From the NCBI GenBank assembly GCA_025924435.1, contig JAICIL010000116.1:1-11980 (forward strand): a DNA stretch of 11,980 nucleotides, in the 5' to 3' direction. The notes under the pieces are model-generated. The model was not told the DNA's origin. It ran no database searches and worked only from the letters and a program-made list of their open reading frames with translations. This document shows, one piece after another, positions 6,701 to 11,980 of the stretch (positions within the stretch are counted from its first letter, which is position 1; each line of letters starts with the position of its first letter). The stretch comes from Chloroflexia bacterium (GTDB taxonomy: Bacteria; Chloroflexota; Chloroflexia; Thermomicrobiales; JALYUS01). A program made the position numbers and the translations under genes.

Positions 6701-6971
6701 CCTCGGCGCGACGCCCCTGCTCGCCCAGCTGGACGCCCTCGCCGCCGCGCTCGCACCACCACCCGCCCCCGCCTTCCCGGACGGCCTGACGACGCGCGAG
6801 GTCGAGGTCCTGTGCCGCATCGCCGCCGGGATGAGCAACCAGCGGATCGGCGACGACCTCTGCCTGAGCGTCCGCACCGTCGAGCGGCACATGACCAACC
6901 TCTACCGGAAGATTAACGCGCACAGCAAGGCACAGGCGACCGCCTACGCCCTGCGGCGCGGGCTGGCCTGA
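3789..6971 (+). CDS. XRE-AAA/STAND ATPase-LuxR giant transcriptional regulator
   Basis: This is a 1060-residue cytosolic regulator of the MalT/LAL type. Start ATG 3789 has GGGAGG at 3778-3783, 5 bases away; an in-frame extension to 3618 would cover the promoter. Domains in order: XRE-type helix-turn-helix (about 9-75, with GLTQEGLAERAGISARAVSD); a Pro-rich linker (79-97); an ATPase opening with LFGRERE (98-104), Walker A GEAGIGKS (127-134) and Walker B VLLLDD (221-226) followed by IHWAD; a long Ala/Leu-rich helical region (about 430-980) resembling TPR repeats; and a C-terminal LuxR helix-turn-helix (996-1060, with LTTREVEVLCRIAAGMSNQR and SVRTVERHMTNLYRKI). Such proteins bind ATP and an inducer, oligomerise and activate transcription. 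Two different DNA-binding domains on one chain is the notable feature. The ligand is unknown; neighbouring exported proteins are plausible targets. Confidence 0.95.
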   Translation: MAGGAGDGFGALLRRHRLLAGLTQEGLAERAGISARAVSDLERGGGRAPRLETVGLLAEALGLTGEQRVALLAARRAAPGTPPATPLPPVIAPEPPPLFGRERERARLREHLDAALAGRGGLVLIGGEAGIGKSALAEMLAYEAAREGALALTGRCYDLTETPPYGPWIELFARYRQTDGAPPLPAAFAARGTVGAVPSQMALFQQALDFFAAITAVRPLVLLLDDIHWADPASLDLLRFLARHVATRPLLLVVAYRTEEVTRRHSLYQLLPLLEHEAPAARLDLRRLPEAAVRAHVAARYALAEGDTARLTAHLDARAGGNALFTVQLLRALEEEGVLDAADGCWTLGDLAGVPVPTALRQVIATRLARLGAEAEALLAVGAVIGQEVPLGIWATVAETDEDALLDLVQSAVAAHLMAETADGTNARFVHALIREALYEGMPPARRRHVHRRVGETLAALPQADPDAVAHHFQRAGDARAAEWLIRAGDRAQRLYAWLTAADRLEAALAAMERQGEGNGKRAQLLVRLAALRRFVEPGAGLPLLDEAERLAAAAGDRALVGICRWERGRLLAFDGQQEAAITAMAAGVAAIEALPASGGAESVPGWMRYDGAVVASPRGTFLVWLAVLGRFGEAVAMAERFADETVVPSGAGADEYYADGLWGLGRAYHALGRPVEARAALLRTLTFFAKMEHHFVWGSTAKSLLLVVLAYETERIEERRALAATAEEQYRKAGGAIQDFSPRLGQLPLLLVEGAWAEAREALEQGAARTKDAWQLREGFGTLLRAQGETARAWERVRAELPEGTATRPGTRLFGVAVETQRLAASLALDTGDLATAKGWIEMHDRWLAWSGAALWRSEGAALWAHYHRQAGDTERAYEHAQRALVHATEPRQPLALLAAHRLLGELDTEARRFDGAACHLDASLTLATACAVPYERALTLLARARLHAARCDTAAALIPLDDARALALALGATPLLAQLDALAAALAPPPAPAFPDGLTTREVEVLCRIAAGMSNQRIGDDLCLSVRTVERHMTNLYRKINAHSKAQATAYALRRGLA

Positions 6972-7008
6972 CCCGCCTACGTACTCTCCGCCACATCCGC
7001 CCTGCCGA

Positions 7009-7029
7009 GCGCCGCGAATCGCGCGGCGT
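7009..7029 (+). terminator. Hairpin downstream of the giant regulator
   Basis: CGCCGCG (7010-7016) pairs with CGCGGCG (7022-7028) around the loop AATCG, with one extra wobble at the base. It starts 38 bases past the stop. The trailing bases are only moderately T-rich, so efficiency is uncertain. Confidence 0.45.
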
Positions 7030-7086
7030 GATTGCGTAGTTCCACGGAAGTCGGGGGACAGGAACGCCCGGTAGAGTGTGGACGTT

Positions 7087-7152
7087 GGGAAGTTCGTCGG
7101 ACGCGGAATCCCGCACCCGGCGGACTTCCCGGCCCCCCGCTACGTGGCGGGG
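7087..7152 (+). promoter_or_regulatory. Structured 5' leader: two consecutive hairpins
   Basis: Bases 7087-7100 pair with 7117-7130 along 14 positions, including two G-U wobbles (7094/7123, 7097/7120). After a 2x2 internal loop, GCGG (7103-7106) pairs with CCGC (7111-7114) on the tetraloop AATC. A second stem, CCCCGC (7135-7140) with GCGGGG (7147-7152), follows directly. The pair stands about 80 bases before the SnoaL-like gene. It could be a leader element, a terminator or a small RNA; it matches no riboswitch class that I recognise. Confidence 0.55.
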
Positions 7153-7232
7153 CGGCACGCGCCACCGGCATGATCCGCGAGCAGAGACAAGAGCGGGGTC
7201 GCACCGGCGGCACATCGGAAGAGGAGGCTATG

Positions 7233-7745
7233 ATGTTCTCGAACTGGATCAAGGCAACGACACTGATCGCCCTGGTGGCCGTCGCATGCCTCGCCCTGCC
7301 TCTCGTCGGCACGGGCGGCAATGTCGCCGCCCGGCAGCAAGGCGACGAGGCGCAACGGGTCGGGCAGGCGTGGTGCGATGCCTGGAACTCCCTCGACGTT
7401 GCCCGCTTCTCCACCGCCTTCACCGACGACATCTTCTACGAGGATGTCCCCGCCGGCATCACGTCGCACAACACCGCCGAGGTGCGGGATTACGCCCAAT
7501 CCTACTTCACCGCGATTCCCGACTTCCACTTCGACTGCTTCAACGCCTTCCTCAGCGACGGCCACGGCAGCATCGAATGGAATGGCAGCGGCACGGACGA
7601 CATACACACGGGGTTCACCAAGACGGGCAAGCGGTTCTCGGTGCGCGGCGTGAGCGTGATCGAGGTGCGGGACGGCAAGATCTCGCGCAGCGTGGACTAC
7701 TACGACTTGGCGACGACGATGCGCCAGGAAGGACTCATCCCGTAG
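7233..7745 (+). CDS. Exported SnoaL/NTF2-like protein
   Basis: A 170-residue product with a signal peptide (residues 1-33: FSNWIKATT, a hydrophobic core, cleavage near NVAA-RQQ) followed by a single SnoaL-like (NTF2 superfamily) alpha+beta cone domain. Typical marks are the helical start QRVGQAWCDAWNSLD (41-55), an aromatic strand with a possible base pair of residues in FTDDIFYEDVPAG (63-75), and the ending KRFSVRGVSVIEVRDGKI (133-150) then DYYD (155-158). Family members include polyketide cyclases and steroid isomerases, but also many non-catalytic ligand binders, so no reaction is assigned. Two ATGs are adjacent: GAGGAGG at 7221-7227 is 5 bases from ATG 7233 but only 2 from ATG 7230, so 7233 is preferred. 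Export is unusual for the cytosolic cyclases of this family. A hairpin terminator follows. Confidence 0.88.
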   Translation: MFSNWIKATTLIALVAVACLALPLVGTGGNVAARQQGDEAQRVGQAWCDAWNSLDVARFSTAFTDDIFYEDVPAGITSHNTAEVRDYAQSYFTAIPDFHFDCFNAFLSDGHGSIEWNGSGTDDIHTGFTKTGKRFSVRGVSVIEVRDGKISRSVDYYDLATTMRQEGLIP

Positions 7746-7759
7746 ATGGGCCGACCGGC

Positions 7760-7791
7760 GGGGCGGCGGGTGCCATCACGCCCGCCGCCCT
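7760..7791 (+). terminator. Perfect 10-bp hairpin after the SnoaL-like gene
   Basis: GGGCGGCGGG (7761-7770) and CCCGCCGCCC (7781-7790) are exactly complementary, with wobbles on both ends. It begins 15 bases past the stop and is followed by a modestly T-rich stretch (TGAGTTGATGTTGATC), fitting an intrinsic terminator in high-GC DNA. Confidence 0.75.
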
Positions 7792-7869
7792 GAGTTGATG
7801 TTGATCAGGTCTACCTCCGTTCCCCGCCTCCTATCCCGAGAACATTCGCGGAGCGGTTTTCAGGCATGT

Positions 7870-7898
7870 TTGACAGCCCTCACTCGCCATCCTATCCT
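7870..7898 (+). promoter_or_regulatory. Sigma70-type promoter for the SEC-C gene
   Basis: TTGACA (7870-7875) is a perfect -35; a 17-base spacer leads to TATCCT (7893-7898), a 4/6 -10. The implied start near 7905 leaves a leader of about 40 bases. It stands between the upstream terminator and the SEC-C start, so the gene is probably transcribed on its own. Confidence 0.7.
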
Positions 7899-7945
7899 TA
7901 CGCACCGCGCGAGATGGCGGCGTGCTGACGGGCAGGAGGAACGGC

Positions 7946-9142
7946 TTGGCGACGGAAACGGTGGATGTGACGACGTTGGAATTCACGCCGGAGATGGCGG
8001 CGGCGTGCCGCCGCGCCGGGCGGAACATGCCCTGCCCGAACGGCAGCGGCCGGAAAGTGAAATACTGCCCCTGCCCGGTGCTCCACCCGCGCGAAGCGGC
8101 CACCGTCCCGTGGGAGGTCGAGAAGACGGTCAGCGAGGACATGGCGGTCTTCCTGCTCGCGCCCCGCTTCAACGATGTCCTCCCCGGCGCGTGGGAGCGG
8201 TTCACCGAGGGGGACTCCTGGCCCGGCTCGATGCAGGCATTGTTCACATCGAAAGATCAACTGACCGTCTCACGCTTCGTGGACTGGTTCCTGCGCGCCT
8301 TCCCGATGGAGCGCTATCACGACCGGACGCCCGCAACCCTCTTCGCGCAGGACCGCGCGGACCGCATCGGCCCCGCCGGCCGCCGCGCCGCCGCCGCCTA
8401 CGCCGAGAGTGTCCCCGCGCTCCTGGAAGTGACGGAGTACACCGCCGGTGAGCGGCTCGTCGCGCGCGATCTGCTGACCGGGCAGACGCACAACGTCTTC
8501 CTCTCGCCGGAGCTGGAATTCAAGGACGAATTCGGGCCGGGCTGGGCGATCTGGACCTTCATCTACACGCTGGACGGCATGGCGCGCCTTTCGGCGGCGG
8601 GCGTCGCGCTGCCCCCGGCGGGCGCGGAAGAGTTGATCGCCGCCGTCCGCGCGGCGGTGGGCGAGAAACCGGAGATGGCGGCGCTGCGCGACGCCTACCC
8701 CGCGCTGATCCGGCGCGGCGCGGAGATTGAGAAGCAACTCGAAGAGGCCGAGAAGCCGCAGTGGGTGCATGCCGTCTACACCGCCGAAGACCCGGACGAC
8801 GCGGTCGCGCTCCTGACGGCGGACGACGACTTCACGGTGTACGAAGGTAAGGAAGTGCTGCCGCGCGCCGCCAGCCCCTTCTCATGGCCATTGCCGGAGG
8901 GCGAGAGCGGGGAACGGTTCGTCGCGGTCGGATCGGGGCGCGTCGTCCTCGCGGCATCCTCGCGCGATCTCCTCGCCGCCAGCCGCCCGGCGCTCGAAGC
9001 GAAACTCGGCCAGCGCGTCGCGTTCGTCACCGAGACGGACGAGCCGACCGTGCTCCTCCTGCGCCGCTCGTGGCAGCCCAAGGCGAACGACCAACCCGCG
9101 AACAGCGAGGTGACCGTCGCGGCAACGAGCGATGAGCAATGA
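7946..9142 (+). CDS. SEC-C motif protein of unknown function
   Basis: Read from TTG 7946, which has AGGAGG at 7934-7939 with a 6-base gap, the product has 398 residues. The alternative GTG 7922 lacks a ribosome site and would add 8 residues. Near the N-terminus lies one SEC-C zinc motif, CPNGSGRKVKYCPC (30-43). The canonical form is CxCx8C[CH]; here Asn32 replaces the second Cys and the end is CxC, leaving Cys30, Cys41 and Cys43, with Cys21 as a possible fourth ligand. The remaining 350 residues contain ARDLLTGQTHNVFLSPE (about 178-194), a phrase I associate with other SEC-C proteins, and a long helical segment. There is no signal peptide or membrane helix, so it is presumably cytosolic. SEC-C motifs bind zinc and often proteins or ribosomes, but the function here is unknown. 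The gene is convergent with the zinc-ribbon gene. Confidence 0.85.
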   Translation: MATETVDVTTLEFTPEMAAACRRAGRNMPCPNGSGRKVKYCPCPVLHPREAATVPWEVEKTVSEDMAVFLLAPRFNDVLPGAWERFTEGDSWPGSMQALFTSKDQLTVSRFVDWFLRAFPMERYHDRTPATLFAQDRADRIGPAGRRAAAAYAESVPALLEVTEYTAGERLVARDLLTGQTHNVFLSPELEFKDEFGPGWAIWTFIYTLDGMARLSAAGVALPPAGAEELIAAVRAAVGEKPEMAALRDAYPALIRRGAEIEKQLEEAEKPQWVHAVYTAEDPDDAVALLTADDDFTVYEGKEVLPRAASPFSWPLPEGESGERFVAVGSGRVVLAASSRDLLAASRPALEAKLGQRVAFVTETDEPTVLLLRRSWQPKANDQPANSEVTVAATSDEQ

Positions 9143-9145
9143 GGT

Positions 9146-9174
9146 GGTAGCGCGGGCTGAAAGCCTACGCTACC
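9146..9174. terminator. Shared hairpin between convergent genes, repeat-like
   Basis: Bases 9146-9157 pair with 9163-9174 (12 positions, one mismatch at 9153/9167, one wobble at 9154/9166) around the loop TGAAA. It begins 4 bases past the SEC-C stop and 6 bases before the end of the convergent gene, a classic bidirectional terminator position. The GTAGCGCGGGCT...CGCTAC wording resembles an interspersed repeat that I recall from several bacterial phyla. Confidence 0.65.
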
Positions 9175-9179
9175 GCTAA

Positions 9180-9344
9180 TTACTTCTTGTTCGGGAGCAT
9201 CCGCGTCAGTTTCGTGCCGCAGACGGGGCAAGTGCCCTGCGCGGCGCGGCGGCCATTCTCCAGCGTCACTTCCTTCATGTCCTTGATCTCGCGCTTCTCG
9301 CGGCATTTGACGCAGTAGGCTTCCATCGTCTCCGTCGCTGCCAT
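9180..9344 (-). CDS. DUF5679-type small zinc-ribbon protein
   Basis: A 54-residue protein with two CxxC knuckles: CVKC (11-14) and CPVC (39-42), separated by EIKDMKEVTLENGRRAAQGT. Together with MEAYCVKC at the front and GTCPVCGTKL near the end, this matches DUF5679 as I know it, a family often near 45-55 residues. The four cysteines should bind one zinc. ATG 9344 is preferred, with GGGAGGG on the minus strand about 9 bases upstream; a second in-frame ATG at 9326 begins MEAYC. The role is unknown: such ribbons occur alone as small nucleic-acid or protein binding modules. It follows the DUF4438 gene on the same strand after 98 bases, so co-transcription is possible. Confidence 0.85.
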   Translation of the reverse strand: MAATETMEAYCVKCREKREIKDMKEVTLENGRRAAQGTCPVCGTKLTRMLPNKK

Positions 9345-9442
9345 GGTGCTGCTCCCTCCCGGTGCGGCTCGGTGCGCGCCCAAGTGCGCGACACCCCGCC
9401 GACACGATCCGTCGCAAGGGATGTGCCCGCGACGGCTGACGG

Positions 9443-10318
9443 CTATCGGCGCGTGCCGATATGCAAGATGTCCGCGATGTTCGCGCCCCTATCGAGCACG
9501 GGTTCGATGGCGCCGCCCCGCGAACTGAGCAGGCAGGTGACGCCCGGCCCGTGGCCCGCGAGGTTGCTGTCCGCATGGGCGATGATGCCGATGGTGACGC
9601 TGCCGGTGCGGTAATAGCGGCCAAAGGTCGCGTCGGCGTCCTCGATGGCGACGAAATCGCCGAGGCGGATATCCGCGAGGTCGTACCGCTCGACCATCAC
9701 CGGATCGAAGAGCGTGATGTCGTAGTCGCCCCGGTAGGCGTTGTCCCGCCCGAGGCCGGAACCCATGATCCCGGCGGGCACGCGCTTCGCGACCGGCACC
9801 GTCAACTTGCCGCCGCGCTCGCCGATCCCCCATTGCTCGACGAGGCGCGGGTTGAGGCTCATCACGCGCACATCCGGGTAATCGAGGAACTTCAGCCCGA
9901 CGCCGTAGGCCCGGATTTGCATCCGGTCGCCGATCGTCATCGCGTCCAGCACGTCGTCCGGGAAGTCCACCATCACATGCTCGATGCCGCCGTGCTTGCC
10001 CGTGACGACGCCGACGCCGCCCTTCGCGTCGCCGGTGACGAGGCGCGCCTCATTGCCGATCGTCGCGAGGATGTTCAGCCCGCCGGACTGCCGCTCGTCC
10101 GGGTTGCGCACGGAGACGCACGGCTCGACGTGATCCCCCTCCCAGCCGCAGGCGCGATTGCCAACCCGGACGTTGTACGTGATGCCGCCGCTCGACGCGC
10201 CGACGCGCGGCACGCCGTCGTGCCCGATCCGCCACGGCGAGAGCATCGGCACGCCGGGGCTGGAGACCTCGCCGATCACCGAGAGTTCGACGAGTGTGTC
10301 GCTGTTCATCCGGGGCAT
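9443..10318 (-). CDS. DUF4438 protein
   Basis: A 291-residue protein that I recognise as DUF4438, a family known from Thermotoga (TM1086) and archaea, with no established function. Marks are ELSVIGEV at the start (11-18), GGITYNVRVGNRACGWEGDH (44-63), a Gly-rich stretch around GDAKGGVGVVTGKHGG (96-111), and the C-terminal HADSNLAGHGPGV (248-260). It is beta-rich, with no signal peptide or membrane helix, so cytosolic. The several invariant His/Asp/Gly residues in the last motif suggest a ligand or metal site, which is an inference. ATG 10318 has AAGGAGA on the minus strand 7 bases upstream; an earlier in-frame ATG at 10429 has no ribosome site and would run through a terminator hairpin. The DUF5679 gene lies downstream. 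Confidence 0.88.
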   Translation of the reverse strand: MPRMNSDTLVELSVIGEVSSPGVPMLSPWRIGHDGVPRVGASSGGITYNVRVGNRACGWEGDHVEPCVSVRNPDERQSGGLNILATIGNEARLVTGDAKGGVGVVTGKHGGIEHVMVDFPDDVLDAMTIGDRMQIRAYGVGLKFLDYPDVRVMSLNPRLVEQWGIGERGGKLTVPVAKRVPAGIMGSGLGRDNAYRGDYDITLFDPVMVERYDLADIRLGDFVAIEDADATFGRYYRTGSVTIGIIAHADSNLAGHGPGVTCLLSSRGGAIEPVLDRGANIADILHIGTRR

Positions 10319-10395
10319 CGCGGCATCTCCTTGCGAATAACCAGTCGCCGGTTGTCGGTAGCATACGGTCAGAAGCGGGGAAAGCGTACGCAATC

Positions 10396-10424
10396 GGGGC
10401 GCGGTTGCGCAACGGCCGCGCCCC
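10396..10424 (-). terminator. Hairpin after the canonical SDR gene
   Basis: GGGGCGCGG (10396-10404) pairs perfectly with CCGCGCCCC (10416-10424). Two wobbles and a G-C pair can extend inward to the loop CGCAA. On the minus strand it begins 12 bases past the SDR stop and lies before the DUF4438 ribosome site. A clear U tract is missing. Confidence 0.6.
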
Positions 10425-10435
10425 CGCATGGGCCG

Positions 10436-10441
10436 ATTATA
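10436..10441 (-). promoter_or_regulatory. Possible -10 for the DUF4438 gene
   Basis: The minus strand reads a perfect TATAAT here, overlapping the TAA stop of the SDR. The region 17 bases upstream lies in coding sequence and reads GCAGGA, a poor -35, and there is no TGn extension. Transcription from here would also have to pass the hairpin at 10396-10424, so this is a weak call. Confidence 0.25.
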
Positions 10442-11147
10442 CCGGCCAGAGATTCATCTCCTGCGTCCAGACGTGGGCGGGCTGGGCGAGCAGATAGGCG
10501 ACGGCGTCCGCGACATCCTCCGGCTGGAGGAAGGCTTTGCCCGGCTGCCCCCGCTTCTCCGCCACGGTGCGGCCGCCGAAATCGGTGAGGATGCTCCCCG
10601 GCGAGAGGTAGCAGCAGCGGATGCCATCCGCCTTCACCTCCTCGGCGAGGGCGAGCAGGAAGCCGCGCAGCCCCCACTTCGCCGCGCAGTACGACGCGAG
10701 ATTCGCGTAACCGGAGTATGCCGCGCCGGAGCCGATGGCGACGATGCGCGCCTCGCCCGCCGCTTTGAGCGCGGGCAGCGCCGCCTGCGCGACGAGGAAC
10801 GGCCCGGTGAGCATCGTCGCGATCGCCTCCTGCCAGTCCGCGATCGGGTAGGTCTCCACCGGCCCGTGCACGCCAAGTCCGGCGTTCAGGACGAGGCCGT
10901 CCAGACCGCCGAGCGCGCGAACCGCCTCATCCACCGCACCCCGCACCTGCGCCGCGTCCCCGACGTCCGCGACGACCGCCACCGCCGTGCCGCCCGCCGC
11001 CCGCACCGCCCGCACCGTTTCGTCGAGGCCTGCGCGCGACCGCGCCAGCACCGCGACCGCCGCGCCCTCCCGCGCGAGGCGGAGCGCCGTCGCCCGCCCG
11101 ACGCCCCGGCTGCCCCCCGTGATCAGCACCCGCGTTTTCCCGCCCAT
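10437..11147 (-). CDS. Canonical short-chain dehydrogenase/reductase
   Basis: A 236-residue NAD(P)(H)-dependent oxidoreductase of the classical SDR type. Visible motifs are TGGSRGVG (10-17) for the dinucleotide, VADVGD (59-64), LNAG (87-90), Ser140, and the catalytic Tyr153/Lys157 in ASYCAAKWGLRGF, followed by SPGSILTDF (182-190). ARS at 35-37 after the second beta strand hints at NADPH preference, an inference. The start ATG 11147 has GGAGGG on the minus strand 8 bases upstream; the much longer open frame beyond it is antisense to the divergent membrane gene. The SPGSILTDF loop is typical of 3-oxoacyl-ACP reductase-like and sepiapterin-reductase-like members, but the substrate cannot be read. 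A TTGTCA-17-ATCAAT pair upstream is a faint promoter candidate. Confidence 0.93.
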   Translation of the reverse strand: MGGKTRVLITGGSRGVGRATALRLAREGAAVAVLARSRAGLDETVRAVRAAGGTAVAVVADVGDAAQVRGAVDEAVRALGGLDGLVLNAGLGVHGPVETYPIADWQEAIATMLTGPFLVAQAALPALKAAGEARIVAIGSGAAYSGYANLASYCAAKWGLRGFLLALAEEVKADGIRCCYLSPGSILTDFGGRTVAEKRGQPGKAFLQPEDVADAVAYLLAQPAHVWTQEMNLWPV

Positions 11148-11246
11148 CCTGTTTGCCCTCCGCTTGTAACCGCAACCAATTGATGCTCCGCGTCGTCTCT
11201 CTGACAAGTGTACGGCACGAGGCGTGCGAGCGCGGGAAGAGCGAGC

Positions 11247-11939
11247 ATGGCGGCGATTCCCCACATTGACCGATCCGCACGAGGCCGCCCGACACACCTG
11301 GCGGTCGCGGCGATCTGCGACGTACTGATCGTGCTCGCCGCCGCGCTCGCCGCCGTGCCGCTCTTTCTGCACGGCTGGGTGCGGGTGACGGTTCGGTTCG
11401 TCGCCCGGAATCCGCCGAAGGCGGGGGTGCTCCAGCGCGTCGGCTCGGCGGTGGACAAGCAGATCGCCGCCATCGCCGACGGCGAGGTGCGAACCGCGAT
11501 CGCCCCGACGATGTGGCAGGATGGCAGCCACATCTTCCAAATCCTTTTCGCCCTCCTGGTGCCCATCGCCGCCATCGCACTCTGCGCGCCGATCATCCCG
11601 GCGCGGTGGTATGTCCGCGCGCGGGGCGTCGCATTCGCGCTCGCCGCAACGGCCGCGATCACCGTCGCCGTCGCCGCGCTCCGCATCATCGCGCGGATTG
11701 ACGCACTGCCGGGGCGGATCGCCGCCGCGATTGGGCGCAATGCCATCCTTACGCAATCCCTCGCGCTCACCGCTACCGCGCCGCACGTCTCCGGCGGCCC
11801 TGGCCGGCCGGTGCTGCTGACGGCGATCGGCGTCGCGCTCGTCCTGCTCGGCACGCTCGCCGCCTTCATCATCGCCTTGCGCGCCGCCCGCACGCCCGGC
11901 ATACTGCCGCACGATGGAACGGGCGACGAGGGGGTTTGA
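11247..11939 (+). CDS. Four-helix membrane protein of unknown function
   Basis: A 230-residue protein from ATG 11247, with a moderate ribosome site GGGAAGAG (11234-11241). A GTG at 11208 would add 13 residues but has no ribosome site. Four hydrophobic segments are apparent: about 18-42, 96-117, 127-148 and 189-213. A soluble loop of some 50 residues follows the first helix (RVTVRFVARNPPKAGVLQRV onward) and one of about 40 residues precedes the last. The N-terminus has no cleavable signal, and the C-terminal tail is short and acidic. No transporter, kinase or enzyme motif is visible, and I do not recognise the family. It is divergent from the SDR with a 99-base gap, so shared control is possible but not shown. 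Third positions are G/C-rich, supporting coding. Confidence 0.75.
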   Translation: MAAIPHIDRSARGRPTHLAVAAICDVLIVLAAALAAVPLFLHGWVRVTVRFVARNPPKAGVLQRVGSAVDKQIAAIADGEVRTAIAPTMWQDGSHIFQILFALLVPIAAIALCAPIIPARWYVRARGVAFALAATAAITVAVAALRIIARIDALPGRIAAAIGRNAILTQSLALTATAPHVSGGPGRPVLLTAIGVALVLLGTLAAFIIALRAARTPGILPHDGTGDEGV

Positions 11940-11941
11940 AC

Positions 11942-11967
11942 CGCCAAGACGCCAAGGACGCCAAGAA
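11942..11967. repeat. CGCCAAG tandem, dispersed-repeat type
   Basis: Three units follow each other directly: CGCCAAGA (11942-11949), CGCCAAGGA (11950-11958) and CGCCAAGAA (11959-11967), just after the membrane gene stop. I recall near-identical CGCCAAG tandem strings in intergenic DNA of many unrelated bacteria. The element may continue past the window edge. Confidence 0.6.
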
Positions 11968-11980
11968 ATACAAAGAGGGC

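Noticed and set aside
5571..6923. Minus-strand frame of 450 residues
   Set aside because: Antisense to the regulator, no family features, no ribosome site seen.
9445..9460. ATCGGC/GCCGAT hairpin at the end of DUF4438
   Set aside because: It is mostly within the coding sequence, short, and has no T tract; not enough to call a terminator.
9461..10588. Plus-strand frame of 375 residues
   Set aside because: Antisense to DUF4438 and the SDR end, and would cross a terminator hairpin.
11148..11912. Long N-terminal extension of the canonical SDR
   Set aside because: Composition is Arg/Asp/Gly shadow-like, it is antisense to the membrane protein, and the SDR fold begins at ATG 11147.
1..11980. CRISPR array, tRNA/rRNA or insertion sequence
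   Set aside because: No regularly spaced repeats with spacers, no tRNA-like cloverleaf noticed, and no transposase or integrase frame on either strand.

Overview
The window is high-GC DNA with codon third positions strongly biased to G/C. It reads as a chromosomal stretch of a Chloroflexota-like bacterium, perhaps near Thermomicrobia/Sphaerobacter. This placement rests on gene content recalled from those genomes: an XRE-AAA-LuxR giant regulator, DUF4438, DUF5679 and a SEC-C protein. It is an inference, not a measured assignment. No rRNA, tRNA, CRISPR array, transposase or phage gene is visible. Most long open frames are antisense or frame shadows caused by the high GC.

Layout. 1-1003: the tail of an unknown + strand gene, a repeat-built hairpin, and an SDR-family gene (159-950) whose catalytic Tyr and Lys are replaced, closed by a strong hairpin shared with a convergent gene. 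1057-3427, minus strand: three genes for exported proteins, namely a Pro/Gly repeat mini-protein, a beta-propeller and a small beta-rich protein of DUF3224 flavour. 3428-3788: a divergent control region with a tandem direct repeat, three helically phased CACCG boxes and an extended -10. 3789-6971, plus strand: a 1060-residue regulator with an XRE helix-turn-helix, an AAA/STAND ATPase, a helical repeat region and a C-terminal LuxR helix-turn-helix. 7233-7745: an exported SnoaL/NTF2-like protein behind a strongly structured leader. 7946-9142: a SEC-C motif protein with a good sigma70-type promoter and a likely TTG start. 9180-10318, minus strand: a DUF5679 zinc ribbon and a DUF4438 protein. 10437-11147, minus strand: a canonical SDR. 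11247-11939, plus strand: a four-helix membrane protein of unknown function, followed by a CGCCAAG tandem repeat.

How the parts may work together. The most coherent unit is 1057-7745: a large signal-integrating ATPase regulator flanked by four genes for exported proteins, two of them sharing an almost copy-identical translation start region. A regulator controlling neighbouring secreted proteins is a reasonable hypothesis, but nothing in the sequence proves it. The remainder (two SDRs, DUF4438/DUF5679, SEC-C, membrane protein) looks like ordinary chromosomal genes of poorly known function. I do not see a convincing new defence or mobile system.
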